From the NCBI GenBank assembly GCA_050875145.1, contig JBNMLH010000015.1, positions 32,754 to 96,753 of the forward strand: DNA of 64,000 nucleotides, given 5' to 3'. Shown here one piece after another: positions 53,038 to 63,294 of the stretch. The notes beneath the pieces are model-generated. The model was not told where the DNA came from and searched no databases. It was given only the letters and a program-made list of their open reading frames with translations. The number at the start of each line of letters is the position of its first letter. Position 1 is the stretch's first letter. The position numbers were made by a program, and so were the translations under genes. The stretch is from CAG-411 sp050875145 (lineage in GTDB: Bacteria > Bacillota > Clostridia > Lachnospirales > Lachnospiraceae).

Positions 53038-55413
53038 CTACTCTACAATCAAAACTCTCGGCTTCACTTTCTTAATCTTCCTTCCTGTCATATAAGCACA
53101 GATAAAATAAATGACAACCATAAGCAGCATCGGCATTAGTTCTGTTACTATCTGTATCTCACTATGAAAATGATAAATCCCAACGGCAGATAATATGAAG
53201 CCCAATACACGATCGCTAATACAATATGCCACGAGTATTCCCAAAAAAGAACCAATGAGAGCAACAATGGAAAATCGAAGTGCCAGTTGGATACGAAGCT
53301 TGTGCGAATCATATCCCATCGCCTTATAAATACCAAAGTCCTGTTTTTCTCTTACAAATACTTTACTACACACCAAGATAACTGTGATACACACAAAAAC
53401 GGCTCCAATCAGATAAATAATTCCCGTAAGTCCCTGCACTGCCGATACAATCACTGCAAACTGTGCATTATCCTCCTGAAAATCAAAATCGGTTTTCTTA
53501 TCCTTTGCAAAAACTTTCTTTAATTCCTTTTGCATTTGTGCTGTTTTCTCCTGATTTGAAAGTACATAATAACACGTTTCCATTTTATTTGTATCTTTTT
53601 CCTCTGTCTTTGTGGCCTGCAATCGTTCCAACCCTTTCTGCGACATTGCAAAGTTTTTTCCCGCATCATTGGACGATTCATAAATACCTGATATGATATA
53701 GGAGGCTTTTCGTTCTCCATTTTTCACTTCCATACGATCCCCTATATTTACTTTAAATTCATCTGCAATATACTGCGTCACCATAATTTCATTTTCATAC
53801 TTGCAGGTTCGTCCCCTGTAGACGGAAGTATATTGCTCCGGATCGTCTATCACATAACAAAATGTATACAAATTTTCTAATAATACATACTGTGTGCTCA
53901 TATGATAGGTTTCAAAATCACTGTATTTCTTTATGATTTTTTCTGCCTGTTCTTTTGCCTTTTCATCGGAATAATCGGCTGACAGATCTACCCTGGCTGC
54001 CATAAACATATCGCTTATATTGGAATCTTGTTCTATCCAGTTGCAAATCGTACTGACCAAAATCATAAAAACCATTAAGATACATGTAATAAAAATAGCT
54101 GACAGATACTGTTTTTTTGCCGATATAAACTGTCGGTATGCCAGAGAGCAGCCCAAACCTTTTTTGCTAATTGGGAGTCTGAATCGACTGGAGAAATGTA
54201 TCGCTCTTTTCCCCTCCCGCATTGCCATGATTGGTGTAATTTCTACTATTTTTCTGGTTTTCCACAAAGTAAATATAGTCGTAACCAATAAAATACCAAT
54301 ACAGACCAACAAACTTTTTGGTATAGAGATTGCAGATGACACATAAAGCCCAGTTGCGGGCATGGTTATTTTATTAATTGTCCGAACCAGTAAACTGGCA
54401 ATTGGTATTCCTAAAAAAGTTCCCACAACCGCCACTGTTAAATAAGACACCAACATAGATATCTGCATATCCCGGCTGGTAATCCCCAATGCTTTTAAAA
54501 TTCCAAGATTTTCGTAATTTTGCTCAATTCCATTGCGGATATTATGACTTAATACAACCATGGCTGCTCCTAACAGCACCAGCACAAATACCACTAATAC
54601 GCCCGCAAAAATATTTGTCAATAATAACATATAACCGGTTGCCTGCTTTTGCGACATGGTAAGCCAGCAATAGGTGGCATAGGACGTCTCTTCATTGAGT
54701 TTTTGTTCAAACTGCACATCCGAGCTTTCCTTGTCCTTTTTAAAAATGCTCAACACCTTTCCGGATTGTAGATAACTTTTTCCAACTAAATCAGCAGTTT
54801 TCTGCAACTGCTGCATGCTTTTCTTATTTACCAATATGGTTTTTATTCCAATCATAGAAGAACCCATATAAGGATCTTCAAAATAGGAAGCAATTCGATA
54901 GGTAAATTTATATTTTCCTCCCCCAATGACTAGATTGTCTCCAATTTTATAGTGGTATAATTGTTTAAAGCTAACCGGAACACTAATTTCATTGTTTTTT
55001 AACACGGGATTTTCTATTCTTTTTCCCTGTTCATTATATTGCGTATAGGTAAATTTCTGATTTTGGTAATCCATAACAATCATTTGCGTACTATCTGCTC
55101 TATTTGTTAAAAATGTATACACTGCTGGCACTGCCTTAACCTTTTCTACACTATCACACTGCTTAATTTTTGAAATCACGTTTCCCTGATTCGTTCCCAA
55201 CTTTTGTAAGGCGTCATTTGCAAGAACCAGTCCCAACATATCTCCAAATCCATCTTCTTTTAAGACCTGTATATCCCTCTCTCTGGAATTACTATATATG
55301 GTCATAACTGATATCAGAGAAAACGAAACCACAAACAACAAAATTCCAATGCTGATATAAGCACCTTTTCCCTTTCTAAAATTTCCACGAACAATCGTAA
55401 GTATTCCTTGCAT
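53038..55413 (-). CDS. Large FtsX/MacB-type ABC permease
   Basis: A 791-residue permease with two FtsX domains. A first helix near 18-38 is followed by an extracytoplasmic MacB-like domain (about 45-260), three helices (about 262-385), another helix near 437, a second outer domain (about 460-660) and three final helices. This duplicated layout is found in peptide- and lipoprotein-handling transporters of Firmicutes. It begins 11 nt after the ATPase; the ATG six codons upstream contains the AGGGGGTGAG ribosome site, so the ATG at 55413 is used. It is coupled to the two-component system upstream. Confidence 0.88.
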   Translation of the reverse strand: MQGILTIVRGNFRKGKGAYISIGILLFVVSFSLISVMTIYSNSRERDIQVLKEDGFGDMLGLVLANDALQKLGTNQGNVISKIKQCDSVEKVKAVPAVYTFLTNRADSTQMIVMDYQNQKFTYTQYNEQGKRIENPVLKNNEISVPVSFKQLYHYKIGDNLVIGGGKYKFTYRIASYFEDPYMGSSMIGIKTILVNKKSMQQLQKTADLVGKSYLQSGKVLSIFKKDKESSDVQFEQKLNEETSYATYCWLTMSQKQATGYMLLLTNIFAGVLVVFVLVLLGAAMVVLSHNIRNGIEQNYENLGILKALGITSRDMQISMLVSYLTVAVVGTFLGIPIASLLVRTINKITMPATGLYVSSAISIPKSLLVCIGILLVTTIFTLWKTRKIVEITPIMAMREGKRAIHFSSRFRLPISKKGLGCSLAYRQFISAKKQYLSAIFITCILMVFMILVSTICNWIEQDSNISDMFMAARVDLSADYSDEKAKEQAEKIIKKYSDFETYHMSTQYVLLENLYTFCYVIDDPEQYTSVYRGRTCKYENEIMVTQYIADEFKVNIGDRMEVKNGERKASYIISGIYESSNDAGKNFAMSQKGLERLQATKTEEKDTNKMETCYYVLSNQEKTAQMQKELKKVFAKDKKTDFDFQEDNAQFAVIVSAVQGLTGIIYLIGAVFVCITVILVCSKVFVREKQDFGIYKAMGYDSHKLRIQLALRFSIVALIGSFLGILVAYCISDRVLGFILSAVGIYHFHSEIQIVTELMPMLLMVVIYFICAYMTGRKIKKVKPRVLIVE

Positions 55414-55424
55414 CTTCTCACCCC

Positions 55425-56186
55425 CTACCATTCTAAAGAAGTCAACCAGGCATTGACTTGTGTTTCTCTGCTTTTTCGCTCTTCTTCCTGGTAATCCGGC
55501 AAAGTCAGTTCGCCTAATATTTTCCCATCCGCTAAATAAATAATGCGGTTCGCACGAAGTGCTGCCGTCACATCATGGGTGACCATCAAAATACTTTGTC
55601 CGTTTTTATGTAATCCAGACAGCAAATCCAATACCGTTCTGGTATTGCTGCGGTTTAAGGCTCCTGTTGGTTCATCGGCAAACAGGATGCCCGGTTCATT
55701 GATGACTGCTCTGGCAATAGCAGCTCTCTGTGCCTCCCCTCCTGATACCTGTGCCGGCAAACGATTGCCTGCTTCTGCAATGTGCATCTGTTCCAAAAGC
55801 TGTAATGCCTTTTCTTTTACTTGTTTCCCACTGCTTTCTTTATTCAGATAGCCAGATACCAGTACATTTTCCAACAATGTCAGATTGCTGACCAAATGTA
55901 TCTGCTGGAATACAAAGCCAAACTCCTGTACACGAAATTTTGACATTTTCTTTTCTTTATAAGAGGTAAACTCTTCTCCCTTATATGCCACTTTGCCACC
56001 AGATACCTGATCCATGCCACTAAGACTGTAGAGTAAAGTGGACTTTCCAGAACCGGAAGCTCCCATAATAACTGTAAAATCTCCCTCATAAATTTCCAGA
56101 TCAATGCCATTTAACACATGATTTTGTACTCCCTCGCTGGCAAAACTTTTGCTTACATTTTTTGCCTCTAAGATTACTTTTTTCAT
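55425..56186 (-). CDS. ABC ATPase of the MacB/LolD/BceA group
   Basis: A 253-residue ATPase: Walker A MGASGSGKSTLLY, signature VSGGEAQRAAIARA, Walker B ILFADEPTGALNRSN, H-loop MVTHDVTAALRA. It pairs with the large permease. The gap to the kinase gene upstream (167 nt) contains an ATGTTACG/CGTAACAT inverted repeat with a 27-nt gap (about 56221-56262). Confidence 0.94.
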   Translation of the reverse strand: MKKVILEAKNVSKSFASEGVQNHVLNGIDLEIYEGDFTVIMGASGSGKSTLLYSLSGMDQVSGGKVAYKGEEFTSYKEKKMSKFRVQEFGFVFQQIHLVSNLTLLENVLVSGYLNKESSGKQVKEKALQLLEQMHIAEAGNRLPAQVSGGEAQRAAIARAVINEPGILFADEPTGALNRSNTRTVLDLLSGLHKNGQSILMVTHDVTAALRANRIIYLADGKILGELTLPDYQEEERKSRETQVNAWLTSLEW

Positions 56187-56353
56187 ATCATTTCCGCCTT
56201 TCTTTTTTCTTCACTGTTAGCATGTTACGATTCACTGACCTATGGACGGTAACCGTAACATTTCCACAAGCTGCATCCTTGGGACAAAATGCTTTGCTTA
56301 CTGCCTCTCTTCTTACTATAGCGGAAAAGTTATTATGAAATCCTTAAGAAACC

Positions 56354-57556
56354 TTACAAGTTATCGCAGTGTATCAAAAAATATAAATGGACACATACGC
56401 CTCCCTCTTTATTTTCTATGAAAACAGCTCCATTCATCTGCTCCATTAAATATTTCACAATAAACAAGCCCAGTCCGGCACCTGCTTCTTTTTCCACATT
56501 TTTGCCTCGATAGAATTTATCAAAAATAAACGGCATATCCACATCCGCAATGCCACCCCCCTGGTCTTGAAAAGAGATTTCATAGTATTCCTGTTCTTCT
56601 ATCTTACTATATGCGGTTGTCACATAAATCGGAGACTCCTTTGCATATTTTCTGGCATTGGAAATAATATTCTCGATGCATTGCATAATTCGATTTTCAT
56701 CTACATTTTGTAAAATTGCCGGCAGTATACTACCCTCTACAATAATATCCTCTGTGGCGCCTTGCATATCTGTACAACTTTCCTGCAATAATTGTTGAAT
56801 ATCACAAGAATTTTTTTGAATAACCAGTCGCTCTAAATCATGAAGGGAATGCAAAAACATATCATTGGTAATCTTTGTGACTTCATCACATTTTTTCAAA
56901 ATCACTTTGATATAACGCTCTCTGCGTTCTTTTGTGGAGTCCATATGCATTGCCAGCCCTTCCGCATACCCACGTATGGAGGCAATGGGCGTTTTGATAT
57001 CATGAGAAAGAGAAGCAATTACTGTTTTATTATTTTCCACTGCCGCCTGTTCTGCCTTTTTTGCCTTTCTGATTTCCGTCCGCATATGGTCAAACGCCCA
57101 GGTAAATTGCCCAAACATATTAACCCGTTCATAGGCAAATGGCTGTTCCAACTCCCCACTGGCAATCGTTTCTGCAAAATGCTCCAGCTTGACAAAAGGA
57201 CGCAATACCAGCACATATAATATCGCAAATACCAAGAGCAAAATACCCAGACTACACAGAAAAACAGAAACGAGATAACGGCCTGCTCCTGCCTTTTGAA
57301 CCTGTTGGTTCTTTTCTACATACTGGGTCAATTGCTGTATTTTTTGATTGGTTTCTTTCGAATGCTGTTTTTCCAATTGGGAAATTTCATTCAGTGCAAC
57401 CAGAATTTCACCCTTCTGTGTTTCCTTCTGTTCCATTGTTACCTGTTTTTTATAACTTCCATAAATCACCACAAAAACAGCGGTCAGAACGCAAATGCAC
57501 CCTGCCGCTATCTTTCTGGCATTCTTTATAATATCTGAAGTAATTCTTTTCTCCAT
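56354..57556 (-). CDS. Sensor histidine kinase with HAMP domain
   Basis: A 400-residue kinase. Helices at about 15-33 and 95-118 enclose a short extracytoplasmic helical domain (about 60 residues), unlike the loop-free kinase at 45 kb. HAMP about 117-170, phosphorylated His185 in ASLSHDIKTPIASIRGY, ATPase motifs NIISNARKYAKES, FQDQGGGIADVD and GAGLGLFIVKYLM. It lies 3 nt after the response regulator and upstream of the ABC genes. Confidence 0.93.
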   Translation of the reverse strand: MEKRITSDIIKNARKIAAGCICVLTAVFVVIYGSYKKQVTMEQKETQKGEILVALNEISQLEKQHSKETNQKIQQLTQYVEKNQQVQKAGAGRYLVSVFLCSLGILLLVFAILYVLVLRPFVKLEHFAETIASGELEQPFAYERVNMFGQFTWAFDHMRTEIRKAKKAEQAAVENNKTVIASLSHDIKTPIASIRGYAEGLAMHMDSTKERRERYIKVILKKCDEVTKITNDMFLHSLHDLERLVIQKNSCDIQQLLQESCTDMQGATEDIIVEGSILPAILQNVDENRIMQCIENIISNARKYAKESPIYVTTAYSKIEEQEYYEISFQDQGGGIADVDMPFIFDKFYRGKNVEKEAGAGLGLFIVKYLMEQMNGAVFIENKEGGVCVHLYFLIHCDNL

Positions 57557-57559
57557 ACG

Positions 57560-58279
57560 CTACTCCTGTCCTTCTGATACATTCATCTGATACCCAACGC
57601 CCCACACCGTTTTAATCAATGTAGGTTTTGACGGATTCTCTTCCAGTTTTTCCCGCAGCCAACGAATATGTACGGTAAGGGTAGATGGTTCTACCTGACT
57701 AAAGGCTCCCCAAACTTCATTGATACATTGTTCTTTTGTAACAGCCGTTCCCCTATGTGCATACAAGTAGGCAAAAAGATCAAATTCTCTCGGTGCCAAT
57801 TCTACAATACTATGATTTTTTTCCACCATTCTCGCCTGCATATCCAACGTAATGGTACTATCTTTTGTCTGCCAAATGACCACCTTCTGCTGTGCTTCCT
57901 GAAAAGAATAACTTCTGCGTAAAAGCGACCGTATCCGAGACATAAGTTCTCTTAAAGAATATGGTTTGGAAAGATAGTCGTCTCCACCTATCTCTAAACC
58001 ATTAATCCGATCTTCTTCACTTGTTCTTGCACTGGCAAAAATAATAGGTACTTTAGAACAGTTTCGTAATTCCCGGCACAAAGAAAATCCGGTTCCATCC
58101 GGCAGATTAATGTCCAACAGAATCAGTTGCGGTGTCTCCTTTTCCAACTTTTCGTATGCTTCTTCCATCGACGCACAATAAATTACACCATACCCCTCAT
58201 CCAGCAGCATATCTTCTATCAACATAGACAAATCCTCGTCATCATCAATAACCATAATTTGCACTTGCTTCATTTTCAT
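57560..58279 (-). CDS. OmpR-family response regulator
   Basis: A 239-residue regulator: receiver with D12-D13-D14, phospho-Asp56 in LILLDINLP and Lys in YLSKPYS, then a winged helix (LAPREFDLFAYLY; TLTVHIRWLREKLEE; GVGYQM). It heads the second two-component/ABC module (58279 to 53038). The C-terminus ends four codons before the kinase ATG. Confidence 0.95.
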   Translation of the reverse strand: MKMKQVQIMVIDDDEDLSMLIEDMLLDEGYGVIYCASMEEAYEKLEKETPQLILLDINLPDGTGFSLCRELRNCSKVPIIFASARTSEEDRINGLEIGGDDYLSKPYSLRELMSRIRSLLRRSYSFQEAQQKVVIWQTKDSTITLDMQARMVEKNHSIVELAPREFDLFAYLYAHRGTAVTKEQCINEVWGAFSQVEPSTLTVHIRWLREKLEENPSKPTLIKTVWGVGYQMNVSEGQE

Positions 58280-58322
58280 ACACCTATCCTAACATCCGCT
58301 TTATTATTTTTCCTTTCGTATC

Positions 58323-58889
58323 TTACCCTTCCCTATCCATATACTCTGCAGTCTTCCTCATTATATCCTTCATAATCACCAAGTCTTGTTCTACATTTCC
58401 TGTCTCCATTGAGTGATTTACATTCTCTGTCAGATATAGCAACAGATTTCTTTTTTTGCATTCTTTCTTAATCTGCTCTGTATCTGCCCATGGATCAGAA
58501 GTACCATGAAATACAATACCTTCCTGACCAATTGCATCAAAAGATTCTACTACTGGTGTATAATATACTTGTCGAACTTTAAGCCGATTATTCTTTGCAT
58601 AATTTGCTGCAACTGCAGTCCCTACACTTTTCGATAGAAACAATACCTCGTCGTATGCATCAAATTGGATCCCGACTAATTGTTCCGTTGCATATTTCAA
58701 TGCTTTTTGAAATGCTTCCAGCATCCTCTTTGAATTTCCTTTCACATTCGATGGTAATGTACCATACTTCACTTCAATGATTTCATATCCCCGTTGTCTG
58801 GCAAGCTTTTTGCTATAATATAACAACGGTTTGTCTGTGTGATATCCAATTCCAGGAAATAACACAGCAATTTTCTTTTTCATTGCCAT
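58323..58889 (-). CDS. Alpha/beta-hydrolase-like protein
   Basis: A 188-residue protein of alpha/beta-hydrolase type: VLFPGIGYHTDKPLLYY at the first strand and loop, a nucleophile-elbow-like FLSKSVGTAVA (Ser with small neighbours), GIVFHGTSDPWAD with the acid Asp, and ENVNHSMETG with the base His. It is shorter than usual and lacks a cap domain. The substrate is unknown. The start is the ATG of 58889 behind AGGAAGGAAAG; an upstream frame of 36 codons enters a hairpin and is not used. Confidence 0.75.
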   Translation of the reverse strand: MAMKKKIAVLFPGIGYHTDKPLLYYSKKLARQRGYEIIEVKYGTLPSNVKGNSKRMLEAFQKALKYATEQLVGIQFDAYDEVLFLSKSVGTAVAANYAKNNRLKVRQVYYTPVVESFDAIGQEGIVFHGTSDPWADTEQIKKECKKRNLLLYLTENVNHSMETGNVEQDLVIMKDIMRKTAEYMDREG

Positions 58890-58985
58890 ATACTTTCCTT
58901 CCTTTCTTAATCCATGTCTTCTGTTCATCAAAATAATCCTTAAAAGATTTAAAATACTGATATTTTTAGCTGATTCCCGCACCTC

Positions 58986-59031
58986 GTTCAAGAGCACCCA
59001 CCGCCTAAAGGCAGTAGGTGCTCTCTTGAAC
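58986..59031. repeat. Near-perfect GC-rich hairpin without a matching gene
   Basis: GTTCAAGAG-CACC..AC.GCCT / AGGC.GT.GGTG-CTCT.TTGAAC. The T-run lies on the plus strand (CTTTTATAA), but no plus-strand gene ends here. On the minus strand, where the superoxide dismutase transcript arrives, no T-run follows. It may be a dispersed palindrome. Confidence 0.65.
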
Positions 59032-59088
59032 TTTTATAAATGGATTAATTTACCATTCATTTTTTGGTATACTTATTATTCTAGCAAC

Positions 59089-59586
59089 TCATGCGCTTCT
59101 ACGGGTAATAACACCACATCCAATTTTTTCACCTGAATTACCAGATGGTTGTGTTGTAAAATCATCCGCATTTCTATGAATAATAATAGAACGTCCAATA
59201 ATCTCTTCTATACGAAAGCGTTCTGTATAAAAGCAGGAATATGCAAACCCCCTATTTCCTAGAAGTGGTGGAAAATCTCCCGCATGATTTGGGTGTAATT
59301 GTTCCATTGGATTATAATGACTTCCGCTTTTATCAAAAGGTTTTGTACAATCTCCATGCTCATGCAAATGCATACCATAAAATGCAGAGCCCTTATCTGC
59401 CGCATCTGGCAATCCAAATACCTCTACTTCAACTAACACTCCACCCATAGGAACAGAATAAAAATATGCATTTCCATGCAAATACGAGTATCCTGTATTT
59501 CCCTCTATATTTGCGATTGCTCCAGGCGCATAGTTTGTAAGAATATTCAAAAACATTTCCCTTAAATGACTTCCATTATCTACCAT
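59089..59586 (-). CDS. Cu/Zn superoxide dismutase family protein without signal peptide
   Basis: A 165-residue protein with all metal ligands: copper His73, His75 and His137 (MHLHEHG, IIIHRNADDF), bridging His90 (GSHYNP), zinc His98, His101 and Asp104 (HPNHAGDFP). Cys80 and Cys157 form the structural disulfide, and an Arg pair lies near the end. It lacks an export signal, although bacterial SodC is usually periplasmic or wall-anchored. In an anaerobe it may protect against air exposure or serve another metal role. The ribosome site is weak (AGAGTTGG). Confidence 0.88.
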   Translation of the reverse strand: MVDNGSHLREMFLNILTNYAPGAIANIEGNTGYSYLHGNAYFYSVPMGGVLVEVEVFGLPDAADKGSAFYGMHLHEHGDCTKPFDKSGSHYNPMEQLHPNHAGDFPPLLGNRGFAYSCFYTERFRIEEIIGRSIIIHRNADDFTTQPSGNSGEKIGCGVITRRSA

Positions 59587-59646
59587 TTTAAACCAACTCT
59601 ATCTACATGATACAATTAGTTTATGCATATATGCAACTAACTGATT

Positions 59647-61140
59647 CTATTTCTTTTTTGCTTTTCCTTTTTTCGTAAACGTTCCATATATAATTCCCAA
59701 TGTCAACAACAATAATACAACAGCAAATCCCATCCATACGGCACGAACTCCTATGGTATATTTCTTTGAATCTGCGAAGTAATCATAATATCCCTTTAAA
59801 TAGATTCCCATAATAATCAATGGCAATATATAAGACATATAAACACGTAAACATGCTGGAAGTTTCTTTCCTTTTCCGATATTCACCTCATGGTAGAAAT
59901 TATCCCATCCCCAACCATTTTTATGGGTACAAAATGCCACGAAAATCAAACATCCTAATGGTAAAATATTATAGGATACTAAGAAATCTTCCAAATCCAT
60001 AAGATTGGTTCCTGCTCCTAATATCTGAATATGTGAAAGCACATTGTAACCTAAGATTGCCGGTAGAGATAACAAAACAAGTAAAACAACATTTAGTCCA
60101 ATTGCTTTTTGACGTTTCCATTTCAATCCATCCATATAAAAGGATAATATATTCTCATATACAGCTACAATGGTAGATATCGCCGCAAACGACATAAATA
60201 GGAAAAACATGGTTCCCCATATTCTTCCGCCTTCCATGCTGTTAAATACATTTGGCAAGGTAATAAACAACAATGGCGGACCCGAATTTGGCTCAATTCC
60301 AAAGGAAAAGCAAGCCGGAATAATAATAAATCCTGCTGTCAAGGCTACTAACGTATCCACGATTACAATATTTCCTGCCTCTCCAAGCAGAGTATTCTTT
60401 TTGTCTAAATAGCTTCCAAATATTTCCATAGAGCCTACACCAAGACCGAGTGTAAAAAAGGCATGGCTCATAGCTGCAAAAATCATTGTGCCAATCCCAT
60501 TTTTCTGTATTCGGGTAAAATCAGGCACCAGATAAAACCGAACACCTTCTGCGGAACCTTTTAATACCAGAGAATGTACCGCAAGTACGAGCATGAGAAG
60601 TATCAAAAGACTCATCATTACCTTACTAATACGCTCTACACCACTTTCCAAACCAAGTGCACAAATTCCAAAAGAAAGCAATACTACCAGCACCGTCCAG
60701 AAAATCATAATCTCCGGTCTTTGGAGCATTTGTCCGAAGCACGTCTCTACACCTTCAGTATTCAATCCTACAATCTTTCCGGATATATACAGGTATACAT
60801 AATACAACATCCAGCCTCCAACCATAGTATAAAACATCATGAGTAAATAATTTCCAGCCATTCCTGCCCATTTAAACACATGCCACTTTTCTCCCTGTGG
60901 TTGCAGTTCATCAAATGCATTCGAAATTCCTTTTCGACTACTACGTCCAATGGCAAATTCACACATTAAAATAGGCAACCCTAAAATAAGTAAAAATAAC
61001 AAATATACTAAAATAAATGCGGCGCCTCCATGCTGTCCACAAATGTACGGAAACTTCCATACATTTCCAAGTCCAACTGCGCATCCAGCCGAAACCAATA
61101 TAAATCCCAGTCTGGAACCAAATGTTTCTCTCTTTTTCAT
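59647..61140 (-). CDS. Sodium-dependent transporter of the SNF (neurotransmitter symporter) family
   Basis: A 497-residue LeuT-fold transporter with about twelve helices. The sodium-site motif in helix 1 (GCAVGLGNVWKFPYICGQHGG) is canonical, followed by FSFGI and FFTLGLGVGSMEIFGSY in helices 6-8. Bacterial members import amino acids, often tryptophan or branched-chain, with Na+. The substrate is unknown. It follows tex by 12 nt on the same strand. Confidence 0.93.
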   Translation of the reverse strand: MKKRETFGSRLGFILVSAGCAVGLGNVWKFPYICGQHGGAAFILVYLLFLLILGLPILMCEFAIGRSSRKGISNAFDELQPQGEKWHVFKWAGMAGNYLLMMFYTMVGGWMLYYVYLYISGKIVGLNTEGVETCFGQMLQRPEIMIFWTVLVVLLSFGICALGLESGVERISKVMMSLLILLMLVLAVHSLVLKGSAEGVRFYLVPDFTRIQKNGIGTMIFAAMSHAFFTLGLGVGSMEIFGSYLDKKNTLLGEAGNIVIVDTLVALTAGFIIIPACFSFGIEPNSGPPLLFITLPNVFNSMEGGRIWGTMFFLFMSFAAISTIVAVYENILSFYMDGLKWKRQKAIGLNVVLLVLLSLPAILGYNVLSHIQILGAGTNLMDLEDFLVSYNILPLGCLIFVAFCTHKNGWGWDNFYHEVNIGKGKKLPACLRVYMSYILPLIIMGIYLKGYYDYFADSKKYTIGVRAVWMGFAVVLLLLTLGIIYGTFTKKGKAKKK

Positions 61141-61152
61141 AATAAACTCTTT

Positions 61153-63294
61153 CTATAATTTCATAGTTAACTGGATACGATTCTTTTCTAAATCCACACT
61201 CATAACTTTTACTTCTACAACATCTCCAACGCTTACTACTTCCAATGGGTGTTTGATAAATTTTTTATCTGTAAATTGTGAAATATGAACCAAACCATCC
61301 TGATGCACTCCAATATCCACAAAAGCTCCAAAATCAATTACATTTCTTACCGTTCCTTTTAAGATCATACCCGGTGTTAAATCTTTCATTTCCAAAACAT
61401 CCGTACGCAAAATTGGTTTTGGCATTTCATCACGGGGATCACGTCCTGGCTTTTCCAGTTCCTTCATAATATCCACCAGTGTTTCCTCACCAATGCCTAG
61501 TTCTTCTGCCATCTTTCTTTTATCACGTACCAAAAGATTTAATCCTGTTACACCACCTTTTATATCCTGTATCTGCATTCCAACCTTATCCAACAATTTA
61601 GTAGCTGCTTCATAGGATTCTGGGTGTACGCTGGTTCTATCCAATGGATTGTCCCCTTCTTGGATTCGCATAAATCCGGCACATTGTTCAAATGCCTTTG
61701 GTCCAAGTTTTGCAACCTTTAAAAGTTGTTTGCGGTTCGTAAATCTTCCATTTTCCTCTCGATATGCAACAATATTCTTTGCAATGGCCTTTGTAATACC
61801 TGACACATATTCTAACAAAGATGCAGAAGCTGTATTTACATCTACACCAACTTTATTTACACAGCCTTCTACCACACCCGTCAATGCTTCACTCAACTTT
61901 TTCTGGTTCATATCATGCTGATACTGTCCTACACCAATAGACTTTGGATCAATCTTTACCAACTCTGCCAAAGGGTCTTGTAATCTTCTGGCAATCGACG
62001 CTGCACTTCTTTGTCCTACATCGAAATTTGGAAATTCTTCTGTTGCAAGTTTACTTGCAGAATACACAGATGCACCGGCTTCATTGACGATAACATACTG
62101 TACTGGTTTCTTTATTTCTTTTAACATATCTACAATAATACGTTCCGATTCTCTAGACGCCGTTCCGTTACCAACAGAAATTAACGTAATATTATATTTT
62201 TCAATTAATTCCTTCACTACTTTTTTTGCCTGCTCCACTTTATTCTGTGGTTCTGTTGGGTAAATCACTGTAGTATCCAATACTTTTCCTGTAGCGTCTA
62301 CGACTGCAAGCTTACATCCCGTTCGGAATGCCGGGTCCCAACCTAAAACTACCTGTCCTACAATTGGTGGCTGCATCAACAACTGCTCCAAATTCTTACC
62401 AAATACTTTAATAGCTCCATCCTCTGCTTTTTCTGTCAAATCACTTCGAATTTCCCTCTCAATCGCTGGTGCAATCAATCGACTATAACTATCTGCTATG
62501 GTATCTTTTAAAATATCCTTTGTATGTGGATTATCTTTTCGTATAATATGTTTCTCTAAGTATGCCAAAATCTGCTCTTCCGGTGCTTCTACTTTTACCG
62601 TTAAGATTTTTTCTTTTTCTCCACGATTCAATGCAAGTACTCTATGTCCTGCAATCTTGCTGACTTTTTCCTCAAAAGAATAATACATCTCATATACTGA
62701 TTTTGCCTCTTTGTCCTTTGCCGTAGATGTAATCACGCCATCTCGCATAGTCATTTCACGAATACGCATACGATAATCCGCTTCATCCGAAATGGTTTCC
62801 GCTAAAATATCCTTTGCACCCTTTATGGCATCTTCAACAGTAGGCACTTCTTTTTCTTCCGATACATATGCCTTTGCTTCCTCTGTAATTGGGGCATTGG
62901 TAAGCTGCATATAAATAATATTTGCCAGCCCCTCTAACCCTTTTTCCTTAGCAATAGTCGCTCTTGTTCTTCTCTTTGGACGATATGGACGATACAAATC
63001 TTCCACCACTACCTGCGTGGTAGCTGCTAAAATCTGCTTTTTTAATTCTTCTGTTAATTTTCCCTGCTCTTCAATACTTGCTAATACCTGTTTCTTTTTA
63101 TCCTCTAAATTGCGAAGATAGGTCAAACGCTCACTCAGATTACGAAGCTGCTCATCATCCAATGAACCATGCATTTCCTTTCTATATCGTGCAATAAAAG
63201 GAATTGTATTTCCCTCATCAATCAATTGAATGACCGCTTCTACCTGCCATAATTCTATCTGTAATTCTTCCTGTAACTGTTTTGCAATGTCCAT
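61153..63294 (-). CDS. tex: Tex-like RNA-binding transcription accessory protein
   Basis: A 713-residue protein of full length: an N-terminal helical region, a YqgF-like RNase H fold (VLGWDPAFRTGCKLAVVD), helix-hairpin-helix motifs (GVDVNTASASLLEYVSGI, LKVAKLGPKAFEQCAGFM) and a C-terminal S1 domain (GMILKGTVRNVIDFGAFVDI; GLVHISQFT). It binds nucleic acid and transcription complexes; the exact role is undefined. The SNF transporter gene follows 12 nt downstream. Confidence 0.96.
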   Translation of the reverse strand: MDIAKQLQEELQIELWQVEAVIQLIDEGNTIPFIARYRKEMHGSLDDEQLRNLSERLTYLRNLEDKKKQVLASIEEQGKLTEELKKQILAATTQVVVEDLYRPYRPKRRTRATIAKEKGLEGLANIIYMQLTNAPITEEAKAYVSEEKEVPTVEDAIKGAKDILAETISDEADYRMRIREMTMRDGVITSTAKDKEAKSVYEMYYSFEEKVSKIAGHRVLALNRGEKEKILTVKVEAPEEQILAYLEKHIIRKDNPHTKDILKDTIADSYSRLIAPAIEREIRSDLTEKAEDGAIKVFGKNLEQLLMQPPIVGQVVLGWDPAFRTGCKLAVVDATGKVLDTTVIYPTEPQNKVEQAKKVVKELIEKYNITLISVGNGTASRESERIIVDMLKEIKKPVQYVIVNEAGASVYSASKLATEEFPNFDVGQRSAASIARRLQDPLAELVKIDPKSIGVGQYQHDMNQKKLSEALTGVVEGCVNKVGVDVNTASASLLEYVSGITKAIAKNIVAYREENGRFTNRKQLLKVAKLGPKAFEQCAGFMRIQEGDNPLDRTSVHPESYEAATKLLDKVGMQIQDIKGGVTGLNLLVRDKRKMAEELGIGEETLVDIMKELEKPGRDPRDEMPKPILRTDVLEMKDLTPGMILKGTVRNVIDFGAFVDIGVHQDGLVHISQFTDKKFIKHPLEVVSVGDVVEVKVMSVDLEKNRIQLTMKL

